Positions 1 to 5,475 of a stretch of DNA of 7,609 bases are shown piece by piece. The DNA comes from Nitrospira defluvii (GTDB taxonomy: Bacteria > Nitrospirota > Nitrospiria > Nitrospirales > Nitrospiraceae): positions 1 to 7,609 of the forward strand of contig JACQHN010000138.1 of the NCBI GenBank assembly GCA_016199015.1, in the 5' to 3' direction. Each line of letters starts with the position of its first letter. The first letter of the stretch is position 1. The translations under genes and the position numbers were made by a program. Under the pieces are notes generated by a model. The model searched no databases. It was not told the DNA's origin and saw only the letters and a list, made by a program, of their open reading frames with translations.

Positions 1-64
1 GAGGGGCGAGCCCGCCCGCCGATAGGCTGGTCGCAGCGGCGAATCCGCGATTGCAGCAGAAGCG

Positions 65-86
65 CTCGTGAATCATGCGGGCTAGC
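65..86. repeat. degenerate third copy of the terminal repeat found at 4338-4520
   Basis: The stretch TCGTGAATCATGCGGGCTAG (with a final C) matches the outer end of the right arm at 4500-4520 at 18 of 21 positions, in the same orientation, including the terminal CCGGGCTAGC-like block (here GCGGGCTAGC). This suggests that an element of the same family once ended here, with its interior to the left, outside or at the very start of the window. One frame of bases 3-69 stays open and stops with TGA inside this repeat. That could be the tail of a transposase, but I do not recognise the residues, so this is only a guess. Nothing else is supported in bases 1-118. Confidence 0.5.
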
Positions 87-172
87 GCTGCAGCCGGCCG
101 GCGGGTCACACCGCAGGGGTGGAAAATAACCGAGGAGGAGATAACAGCGACAGCATCGACAATCAAAGACAG

Positions 173-571
173 TTACTCGGCGCAGGCACAGCCCTCAAGA
201 GAGCGCGTGGCAATGTAGGTGAGGTTGTTGGTGTAGCGGGTGAACCCCTTCCGGCGACCATAGAGTCGCAACAGACATTCGTCGCTTTTGCGCTGGATAA
301 AGAAACTATAGTCGGCGCCGGACGGCGACGAGACACCAAACGGGCGAGGACCGAGCGCGCCGGTCGCCAAGACCGTGGTCGTATTCACGGCCAGGCGATT
401 CGCAATGTCGGGTTTCTCGCCCTCCTCAAGGAGGACGGCATTGAGTTGCTCGCTCATCTTGTGGTGACAGTTCTCATCCGACAACGTCGTTACCTGGGCG
501 ACAGTGGTACAGCCGGACAGCAACAGGATAGCCAGCCAGGTAAACCCTAGCTGAGTGAGCGAGCGTCTCAT
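173..571 (-). CDS. small hypothetical lipoprotein (132 aa)
   Basis: The protein begins with basic residues (MRR) and a hydrophobic stretch ending in the lipobox LLSGC, with Cys21 as the probable lipidation site. A threonine follows at +2, so under the classical +2 rule the mature protein would go to the outer membrane. I chose the ATG at 571 over the longer open frame reaching 673 because it puts the signal peptide at the N-terminus and has an AGAAGGA ribosome site 6-7 bases upstream. The mature part is about 110 residues with four further cysteines (35, 99, 128, 130; the last two as a CAC motif near the C-terminus) that could form disulfides outside the cytoplasm. I recognise no domain. It lies 115 bases downstream of a second lipoprotein gene on the same strand, so the two may be cotranscribed. 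Confidence 0.72.
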   Translation of the reverse strand: MRRSLTQLGFTWLAILLLSGCTTVAQVTTLSDENCHHKMSEQLNAVLLEEGEKPDIANRLAVNTTTVLATGALGPRPFGVSSPSGADYSFFIQRKSDECLLRLYGRRKGFTRYTNNLTYIATRSLEGCACAE

Positions 572-686
572 GACATTTCCTTCTCGATGCCCAGCATGAA
601 GTGTCCCACAGAACGAGAAGTCCGCCCCATCTCCTCCAGGAACTTCCGCGGCCTGATCTTTCACTCCGAACATTGGTAACGCCTCA

Positions 687-1238
687 CTACATTCCCAATA
701 CTTCTATCTGTTGCAAATTAGGATTGAACTCTCCGCCAGGTAAACCGAGCGCCTCCGCAATCGCCAGAACCACGCCTTGAAAAATGGACTGTCCCTCCTG
801 CATTGCCTCTGCTCGACTGCTCATGGAGCTACCAATCTCTTCAGAGGAGTAATAGAGTAGAGGGTGTCCGGTGAAAGCATTTGCGTTTAGTCGGTTCTGT
901 TCTTTCACTCTTGGCCACAGCGTTACCTCTGCCCTACCATTAGGCCTATCTCGGACCGCACCCTTTATCTGGAGGTAAAAGTCGAAAGGAGGCCAACCGC
1001 TTACTGATGAAAATTTCTTGTACTCGGTCGTAACGATCCGTAAATCTTTGTCACTCATCTTAATGTCAAACCCTTTATCCAGAAGGACGCCACGTATCGC
1101 CTTATAGGCGATATCAGAGTTTGCCGGTTCGATCGTCGCTTTCACATCGACTAATGAACTCCGGGTAGACATACACCCATTCAAGAAAAAGAAAATAACT
1201 CCCACACACAAGAATTGTTGCACTCGCTTGAGCGGCAT
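687..1238 (-). CDS. hypothetical lipoprotein (183 aa)
   Basis: The ATG at 1238 is preceded by a GGTGAGGT ribosome site. It begins a classic lipoprotein signal (MPLKR, hydrophobic stretch, FLNGC with Cys22 as the predicted lipidated residue). The longer open frame to 1385 adds 49 residues that look non-coding and would bury the signal peptide, so I reject that start. The mature region opens with an alternating segment (about residues 35-65: Ala-Tyr-Lys-Ala-Ile, then Gly-Phe-Asp-Ile-Lys and Ile-Val-Thr-Thr-Glu-Tyr). This is reminiscent of the grip-like domains of BamC-type and similar lipoproteins, where a helix is followed by strands reporting on a 'dynamic' residue. That similarity is weak and I assign no function. 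The gene looks richer in A and T than its neighbours, which may point to a different origin. Confidence 0.7.
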   Translation of the reverse strand: MPLKRVQQFLCVGVIFFFLNGCMSTRSSLVDVKATIEPANSDIAYKAIRGVLLDKGFDIKMSDKDLRIVTTEYKKFSSVSGWPPFDFYLQIKGAVRDRPNGRAEVTLWPRVKEQNRLNANAFTGHPLLYYSSEEIGSSMSSRAEAMQEGQSIFQGVVLAIAEALGLPGGEFNPNLQQIEVLGM

Positions 1239-1342
1239 AGTTACCTCACCCTGTAAACCCTTATGAAGGCTACAGCCCCGACCCACCTGTCCCATGGAAG
1301 CCGATCGTGCGCGATCCGCGAGCAACGAGGGCCTGCCGCTCT

Positions 1343-1735
1343 CTACCCCATCACCGGGCTTCCATGGTGATGAATCATCAACCACTCGTCGCCGATGCGC
1401 TCGAACAAATTGGTGGCAAGAACACGGGTTTCGACCGGCTGGTCGTCCTGACGACTGGTGAGGTGTTCGGCGCAGATGACCCAGCCCAGATCGCCTGCGA
1501 CCTGGATCTGGACGTCGCTGAGTTCAAATTTCATGGAGAAGGTGTTGTTGAAGATCAACACCCAGGAGTCGCGCACCGCCGGCCAATCGCTGCGGAGGTT
1601 CCAGCCTGGATGGATGCAGGTGACGTACTCGAGGTGAGCCCACACCTTGTCCATCCGGAGCATGTCCAGACTTTCAAAGGCGGCATAGAAGGCGAGATTC
1701 GCGCGCGTAATTTCTTCGATTCGTTGCTCGACCAC
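1343..1735 (-). CDS. NTF2/SnoaL-like family protein (130 aa)
   Basis: This is a compact cytoplasmic protein with the layout of the SnoaL-like / SgcJ-type branch of the NTF2 superfamily. It has an N-terminal helical part (residues 1-30, ANLAFYAAFESLD followed by a Met-Asp-Lys-Val-Trp segment), then the typical CIHPGW motif (about residues 40-45), a second helix with DSW, and C-terminal strands ending in EWLMIHHHGSP. Family members form a cone-shaped barrel that binds small molecules or acts in accessory roles. The substrate here cannot be read from sequence. The start is a GTG at 1735, with AGGAG six bases upstream. An in-frame TAA at 1763-1765 rules out a much longer N-terminus. It lies 104 bases upstream of the lipoprotein gene and downstream of the LuxR-type gene, all on the minus strand. 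Confidence 0.82.
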   Translation of the reverse strand: MVEQRIEEITRANLAFYAAFESLDMLRMDKVWAHLEYVTCIHPGWNLRSDWPAVRDSWVLIFNNTFSMKFELSDVQIQVAGDLGWVICAEHLTSRQDDQPVETRVLATNLFERIGDEWLMIHHHGSPVMG

Positions 1736-1814
1736 GGCTGGCTCCTGCGATGGTGCGGCATTTTACTGCAAACACTGTCGCCGGCGCGAGCCTCATTTGC
1801 ACCGTGGGAGGGGT

Positions 1815-1882
1815 GGATTCGCGGGAAGCTGCCGCCTATAGGGAGTGGGACTTCTCCCCACAGCGCATGTCGCCGCGAATCC
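1815..1882. terminator. nested inverted repeat between the LuxR-type and NTF2-like genes
   Basis: A perfect 10-base inverted repeat (GGATTCGCGG at 1815-1824, CCGCGAATCC at 1873-1882) encloses a second small hairpin (GTGGG at 1845-1849 with CCCAC at 1857-1861). It starts two bases after the stop codon of the LuxR-type gene. There is no T-run on either strand, so a factor-dependent terminator, an RNA-stabilising structure or a processing site are all possible. Confidence 0.35.
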
Positions 1883-1884
1883 CA

Positions 1885-2205
1885 TTAGCCCGCATGGGTC
1901 GCGAGCAGCCCCTCTTCCAGCGCCGTCTTCAATAGTTGTGCAATGTTGGAGACACGAAGTTTCTTCATCATGTTTGCACGGTGCGCCTCCGCGGTCTTGA
2001 TGCTGATATGCAGCTGCTCCGCAATCGTGCGATTCGTGAGTCCAGCCCAGACCAACTGCAAAATCTCATATTCACGGGGCGTCAAGTCCTCGGGGCGACG
2101 TTTGGCTGTCGCGGTTCCGGTAGAAGCCTGCGCAATCTCCGGTAACGCTGCCCCCACGCTCACCTCACGACCGAAGCGCAACAAATCTAGCTTCTCATTC
2201 CACAT
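1885..2205 (-). CDS. stand-alone LuxR/GerE-type DNA-binding regulator (106 aa)
   Basis: Residues 41-100 form a complete LuxR C-terminal (GerE) helix-turn-helix domain. It opens with LTPREYEILQLVWAGLTNRT, continues with IAEQLHIS, and has the recognition helix SIKTAEAHRANMMKKL (about 68-83) and a final LLKTALEEGLL segment. The 40 residues before it carry no receiver, PAS or autoinducer-binding domain. The ATG at 2205 has a very strong ribosome site (GGGAGGT, about four bases before the start), so this appears to be a genuinely short protein. I see no receiver domain in the upstream 200 bases. It probably binds DNA as a dimer. Without a sensor domain, its control would be at the level of expression or through a partner protein. 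Targets are unknown; the adjacent small genes on the same strand are candidates. Confidence 0.85.
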   Translation of the reverse strand: MWNEKLDLLRFGREVSVGAALPEIAQASTGTATAKRRPEDLTPREYEILQLVWAGLTNRTIAEQLHISIKTAEAHRANMMKKLRVSNIAQLLKTALEEGLLATHAG

Positions 2206-2420
2206 AATTACCTCCCTTGTTCATGCTCTGCACATTTACCGAGCAGGCGTCAGGGTCGACATCGAGAAGATCTTCCAACGGTCACGACGCCACGGCCCCT
2301 CCTCCTCACCTTGCGCTCTCACGACCAACCGATCGGAATGGCCGACGATTAACGGGTGTGTCACGCGATCCATACTGTTCGATGGAAATAATTCTGTGCT
2401 GGTCATGCGCCTCGCGCTCT

Positions 2421-2458
2421 CGCTGTCGCCCGCATCCGTACATTGGCGACAGCGTTTT
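2421..2458 (+). terminator. intrinsic terminator without an obvious gene
   Basis: CGCTGTCGCC (2421-2430) and GGCGACAGCG (2445-2454) form a perfect 10-bp GC-rich stem with a 14-base loop, followed at once by TTTT (2455-2458). This has the form of a rho-independent terminator for plus-strand transcription. No credible plus-strand gene lies upstream of it (2206-2420), so it may end an unrecognised small RNA, be a leader hairpin for the methyltransferase before the IS entered, or be left from a lost gene. Apart from this hairpin and the start region of the LuxR-type gene, I see nothing in 2206-2470. Confidence 0.5.
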
Positions 2459-2470
2459 CGGATTCACGTA

Positions 2471-2479
2471 ACTATTTAC
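2471..2479. repeat. possible left target-site duplication of the IS
   Basis: ACTATTTAC just outside the left terminal repeat resembles ACTATTAC at 3501-3508 just outside or overlapping the right end. They differ by one extra T. IS1595-family elements usually duplicate 8 bases of target. The match is short and imperfect, so this is tentative. Confidence 0.35.
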
Positions 2480-3502
2480 GTCTAATTGCTTATTGCTTTG
2501 ACTCCGGCGTCATGAGTTCATGCAGTGTCACAGGCTTTTTCTGGGCCGAGATCCCAAGCAGAGTTTGAAAGGCCGCCATGGGGGTCTTGCGCCAATTGTA
2601 CCGAAAGACGTACTCGTCCAGGTAGCGCTGGAGATGCTTGGGTTCGACGCCATGATGCGTCCCGTTGAGCCACGTTTTCAAATTCCCAAACGCTCGGTGG
2701 ATATGAGGAAGACGCTTGTGCGCACGCTCTGCCAGACCTATGACGCGGACGTGGTGCATAAAGTCTGCGAGAGCCGCATCCGAGTATCCCGGCCATCCAT
2801 CCGTACGCACTCGACTCCCGGGATCAACATTCCGCTCCAAAAAGCTTCCAAGACTCTCTTCGCTCGCATCGGGAATCAGAGCAAGTCGCAATCTGCCAGC
2901 GCGTTCTTTGCGGTTCCCGTCGGTATCGTGGTACGCCAAGACCTCCACGGCTCCCACAACCACGCTCTTGTCGTGTGACGCGACCGCTCCTCAGCCCTTC
3001 TTGCCTTTTACCCATCCGTCGACGAATGTTTCGTCGGCTTCGACCAATCCCGAGAGGCGAGACCTGGCATCGTGAACCATCCCCCTGCGAAGCCGGCGCA
3101 GCACGTGCCATGCATGCTGATAGCCGCCGATGCCAAGTTGTCGCTGAAGTTGCAGGGCACTGATTCCAGGCGTGTGTGTCGCCACAAGGTACGCCGCCCA
3201 AAACCATTCCTGAATCGGAAGGTGGGAGCGGTGCATCATCGTGCAGAACGTGGGAGCCGTCGTCGTCCGCACTCCTGACATTCAAAGACATACCGCCGAC
3301 TATTGAGCCAGGCCTTCCTGCCGGAACACTTCGGGCACACCACGCCGTCGGGTCACCGGCACTGGACCAGATATTCCCGGCAGGCCGCGGGTGTTGAAGA
3401 CCATCGGCGAAACTCGCGCATGTCCTTGGGATATTCTGGCCGCCCCATGATCCCAATTTGCCAGAGCCTTCAACCGGAGTGAACGTAATAAGCAATTGGG
3501 AC
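2480..3502 (-). mobile_element. decayed IS1595-family insertion sequence, about 1.02 kb
   Basis: The ends are inverted repeats of about 28-29 bases: 2480-2507 reads GTCTAATTGCTTATT then, after six variable bases, ACTCCGG; the complement of 3474-3502 reads GTCCCAATTGCTTATT, a different spacer, then ACTCCGG. About 24 of 29 aligned positions agree. Length, single transposase gene and zinc-ribbon plus ISXO2-type transposase architecture fit the IS1595 family. The transposase stop codon lies within the left repeat. A possible imperfect target duplication flanks the element. The transposase is interrupted (see the pseudogene entry), so this copy should not move on its own, although its ends might still be recognised by an active relative. 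The exact end positions are uncertain by a few bases because the repeats have diverged. Confidence 0.85.
2490..3448 (-). pseudogene. IS1595-family transposase, broken by two stops and a frameshift
   Basis: From the ATG at 3448 the frame gives an N-terminal segment (MGRPEYPKDMREF) and CRxPDG, followed by a zinc ribbon (CPKC, then CQEC). Next come HRSHLPIQEWFWAAYLVATH, VEADETFVDG (first catalytic Asp), RTDGWPGYS (second Asp), and the C-terminal LQRYLDEYVFRYN typical of ISXO2-like transposases. Three lesions are visible. A TGA at 3353-3355 replaces the family's usual Trp in CRWPDG, consistent with a single TGG-to-TGA change. A net one-base loss lies within the GACGACGACGG run at about 3258-3268, just after CQECG. 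A second TGA at 2991-2993 follows WVKGKKG, in frame with the downstream part. The total length of 959 bases, one short of 960, fits an original protein of about 319 residues. Confidence 0.9.
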
Positions 3503-4279
3503 TATTACTTCAGTCGCAACATGACCTTCATCAACCACCGGCTGGTGGCGGATGCCCGGTTGCGACCCGGCATGCGGGTCCTGGATCTGGGGTCCGGCAC
3601 CGGTTATCCGGCCTTGCTGGCCGGCGACGTCGTGGGATCCGAAGGCTCTGTGGTGGGAATCGATCTTGCCGACTCCATGCTGGCCGTGGCCACTCGAAAA
3701 GCCAAGGCGTTGGGGATGCAGCATGTCACCTTTCGCACCGGTGACGTCACGACACTGCCGTTCGACGCCGTGTCCTTCGATGCGGTCATCAGTCGATTCT
3801 GCCTGATGTTTTTGCCGGAGATTCCGAAGGCCCTGAAAGACATTGCTCGCGTGCTGAAACCGGGAGGGTATGTCGCGGCCGCCGTCTGGTCGGCGCCGGA
3901 CAAGAATCCGTTTATTCGAATTCCGATGGACGTGATCAAGACCATCACCCCCCTGCCGCCGCCTGATCCGGAAGCTCCAGGGATATTCCGCCTCGCCAAA
4001 CCAGGCGATCTGAAGGGGATGATGGAAGGGGCCGTCCTCGCGCCGTTGAGTGAGGAGGAGTTTATCGCCGACGTGACCTATGCCACGGCAGAAGAATTTT
4101 TGAGCAGCGTGATGGATATCGCCGCGCCGATTCAGAACCTGTTCGCGATGCTCACGCCGACGCAGAAAGCTGAGGCCGAACGCGGAATCATTGCTGCCGT
4201 GAATGGGTACCGCCGCCAGGATCGCATCGTATTACCCATCGCCGTCCGAGTTGTTGCGGCGCGCAAACCTGGGGCATAG
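3458..4279 (+). CDS. class I SAM-dependent methyltransferase, 5' end probably lost to the IS
   Basis: The protein (up to 273 aa) has a UbiE/type-11-like Rossmann methyltransferase core. It shows motif I VLDLGSGTGYPAL (about residues 41-53), an acidic motif II region VGIDLADSML (about 72-81), GDVTTLPF (about 95-102), then FDAVISRFCLMFLPEIPKAL and the post-motif LKPGGYVAAAVW. It would transfer a methyl group from S-adenosylmethionine; the acceptor is unknown. The start is doubtful: the first in-frame options are a TTG at 3458 and a GTG at 3479, both inside the right end of the IS, and then an ATG at 3521 without a clear ribosome site. The reading frame looks like real methyltransferase only from about 3503 on. 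I infer that the IS replaced or separated the original first codons. Joining the sequence across the IS at the possible target duplication keeps the frame open, but shows no good start upstream. Family assignment is firm; functionality is not. Confidence 0.8.
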   Translation: MPEPSTGVNVISNWDYYFSRNMTFINHRLVADARLRPGMRVLDLGSGTGYPALLAGDVVGSEGSVVGIDLADSMLAVATRKAKALGMQHVTFRTGDVTTLPFDAVSFDAVISRFCLMFLPEIPKALKDIARVLKPGGYVAAAVWSAPDKNPFIRIPMDVIKTITPLPPPDPEAPGIFRLAKPGDLKGMMEGAVLAPLSEEEFIADVTYATAEEFLSSVMDIAAPIQNLFAMLTPTQKAEAERGIIAAVNGYRRQDRIVLPIAVRVVAARKPGA

Positions 4280-4292
4280 TTTAGGAACAATA

Positions 4293-4324
4293 CCACCCCG
4301 CCGGCAGTTCCAGCGGCGGGGTGG
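4293..4324. terminator. hairpin after the methyltransferase gene
   Basis: CCACCCCGCCG (4293-4303) and CGGCGGGGTGG (4314-4324) form a perfect 11-bp stem with a 10-base loop, starting 14 bases after the TAG stop. No T-run follows. The position and stability fit a terminator or an mRNA 3' end. Confidence 0.55.
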
Positions 4325-4337
4325 ATCGCCAACCCGC

Positions 4338-4520
4338 GCTAGCCCGGACTATTCATGAATACCTGCTCCATCGTCCGATCCTCTCGCCCGGCAGGGCTTT
4401 TCTCGTTCGGCCTTCTCCACGGACTGCGCGTACGCCTGCGTCGGCCTTACGTGCGAGAAGCCCCGGCGGGCGTCGGTCTCGAACGCCTCGCCACGGTATT
4501 CATGAATAATCCGGGCTAGC
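4338..4520. mobile_element. 183-bp MITE-like palindromic element
   Basis: The arms 4338-4363 and 4495-4520 are inverted repeats with 25 of 26 bases matching (outer block GCTAGCCCGG, inner block TATTCATGAATACC; the single difference is C versus T at position 12). A second, internal inverted repeat follows the same symmetry: 4385-4405 (CGCCCGGCAGGGCTT then TTCTCG) against 4454-4472 (CGAGAAGCCCCGGCGGGCG). The centre holds the palindrome GCGTACGC (4428-4435). The whole unit could therefore fold into one long hairpin. Both ends carry CTAG, which could be a 4-base target duplication or part of the repeat. It encodes no credible protein. This is the form of a non-autonomous miniature element mobilised by a transposase elsewhere. 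The TTCATGAAT-type end resembles IS1380-like termini in my memory, which is unverified. Confidence 0.7.
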
Positions 4521-4923
4521 AGGCGTTGGAAACCTGCACCGACTTTCCAAGCAACCTGGCACTCAGCGTCTCGTGCCCAGGAGCACACGAGGCGGCGTCT
4601 ACGATGATTCCCCGATGACACCCATTTTCACATGCCTACAGGAGTGACATTCCAAGCCGACATTATAGTGCTTGACGCGACTGTCTATTGCGCTTAGCGT
4701 GAAGCTGTGCCCTGTGAAGCTCCGCTGACTGTCCTATCCCTCGCGCTTCCTGTTCCTTCTTACGCGTGACTGATTCCTCAGTCTCCGCCGCTCCTGCAGA
4801 AAAGTCTCTCTGACGTACTGCTTGTCTGGTGTCTTGGCCTGCTGATGGAAGCGGCTAGGGCTCCGACCATCCGCCAGAGGACTATTCGACTCACGCCGGT
4901 GACTCCATAGAAAGGAGTGCACG
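4521..4923. other. intergenic stretch without a supported gene
   Basis: Open frames here are short and have protein-unlike composition. A possible sigma-70-type promoter sits at TTGACG (4672-4677), a 17-base spacer and TAGCGT (4695-4700). The -35 is good and the -10 poor, so it is weak support for a long leader to the DUF1328 gene. The segment at about 4855-4905 has faint tRNA T-arm character but no foldable cloverleaf. The stretch may hold relics of lost genes between the mobile element and the stress cluster. Confidence 0.4.
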
Positions 4924-5091
4924 ATGTTGTACTACGCGCTGATGTTCTTAGTGGTCGGATTGATTGCGGGAGCCCTGAATGTTATGGGGGTGTCCGCGGT
5001 CGCGGTCCAGATCTCCTGGATCCTGTTCTTGATCGGGATTGTCTTGGCGGTGGTGCATCTGGTGTCGGGACGCACTCCGAGAGCCACCTGA
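4924..5091 (+). CDS. DUF1328 (YtjA-like) small membrane protein (55 aa)
   Basis: The product MLYYALMFLVVGLIAGALNV and following residues form two hydrophobic segments (about residues 4-22 and 26-47) with a short positively charged tail (SGRTPRAT). This matches the DUF1328/YtjA family of about 50-60-residue inner-membrane proteins, which typically start MLYWAL-FLVVALIAGVLGF. The function of the family is not established; members often accompany stress-response genes. The ATG at 4924 has AAAGGAG with six bases of spacing. The downstream hairpin overlaps the TGA stop. It is the first gene of the plus-strand stress cluster (CsbD, BON, DUF2934, Hsp20 follow). Confidence 0.85.
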   Translation: MLYYALMFLVVGLIAGALNVMGVSAVAVQISWILFLIGIVLAVVHLVSGRTPRAT

Positions 5092-5102
5092 CGGGCTCTC
5101 GG
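5077..5102 (+). terminator. hairpin overlapping the stop of the DUF1328 gene
   Basis: CCGAGAGCC (5077-5085) and GGCTCTCGG (5094-5102) make a perfect 9-bp stem with an 8-base loop that contains the TGA stop codon; TTAT follows. The T-run is poor, so attenuation or partial termination before the CsbD gene is as likely as full termination. Confidence 0.45.
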
Positions 5103-5184
5103 TTATCGGAGCCATTTGTCCACATGATGGCCTGACCGTGACGCCATGCTGAGGTTGCAGTTCTTGCAACGGAACGGGGGATAC

Positions 5185-5412
5185 ATGAACGCGGATGAAC
5201 TCAAAGGAAAATGGATGCAGTTCAAAGGTGATCTGAAACAGCAATGGGGAAAGTTTACCGATGACGACTTGCAGCAGATCGAAGGAAATTACGACAAATT
5301 TGTCGGCAAAGTTCAAGAACGGTACGGCGAGAAGAAGAGTGAGCTGATGAAGTGGGCGGACCACTGGCATCAAACCTCGACGCCGGACGCCGTGGGGACA
5401 AAGGCTCCCTGA
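5185..5412 (+). CDS. CsbD family stress protein (75 aa)
   Basis: The protein begins MNADELKGKWMQFKGDLKQQ and continues WGKFTDDDLQQIEGNYDKFVGKVQERYG. This is the hallmark CsbD-like layout: K-G-x-W, then F-KG-x-K--WGK-TDDDL--I-G--D-L-GK-Q--YG. CsbD proteins are small, hydrophilic, mostly helical cytoplasmic proteins. In Bacillus subtilis csbD belongs to the SigB general stress regulon; the molecular role is unknown. The ATG at 5185 follows a GGAACGGGGG purine-rich stretch. I prefer it to the upstream ATG at 5146 because the family starts at MN-D. The C-terminal 20 residues (after KWADHWHQ) are a low-conservation tail. The stop lies 63 bases before the BON protein start, so the two are probably cotranscribed. 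Confidence 0.92.
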   Translation: MNADELKGKWMQFKGDLKQQWGKFTDDDLQQIEGNYDKFVGKVQERYGEKKSELMKWADHWHQTSTPDAVGTKAP

Positions 5413-5475
5413 ATGGACGCATTCGACGAGAGACATCTCACAACACAATTTCATGGCTCGGTTAAGGAGAAGCTG

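Noticed and set aside
119..550. Plus-strand 143-codon open frame opposite the first lipoprotein gene
   Set aside because: It is antisense to a gene with a clear signal peptide, lipobox and ribosome site, and has no recognisable features of its own.
1943..2485. Plus-strand 180-codon open frame opposite the LuxR-type gene
   Set aside because: It is the shadow of the HTH gene on the other strand. Its extension to 2485 crosses the terminator-like hairpin and enters the IS end.
2490..3448. TGA decoded as tryptophan or another amino acid (alternative genetic code)
   Set aside because: TGA ends the DUF1328 and CsbD genes in this window, Trp is otherwise encoded by TGG, and the transposase also carries a frameshift. 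Pseudogene decay explains all three lesions.
2480..4279. The methyltransferase as a passenger gene inside the IS
   Set aside because: Some IS1595-family elements do carry passengers, but the right terminal repeat lies at 3474-3502, before the methyltransferase body, and no further copy of that repeat follows the gene.
4349..4621. Minus-strand 90-codon open frame across the MITE-like element
   Set aside because: It is made of the palindromic repeat and flanking intergenic DNA, has no ribosome site or recognisable domain, and its arginine-rich composition is typical of chance frames in GC-rich DNA.
4734..4922. Minus-strand 62-codon open frame beginning MHSFLWSHRRESNSP, and a possible tRNA at about 4855-4905
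   Set aside because: RRESN-type peptides often come from translating near tRNA genes, and the plus strand has a TTCGACT-like loop. However, I could not form an acceptor stem, anticodon arm or D-arm, so neither a protein nor a tRNA is supported.
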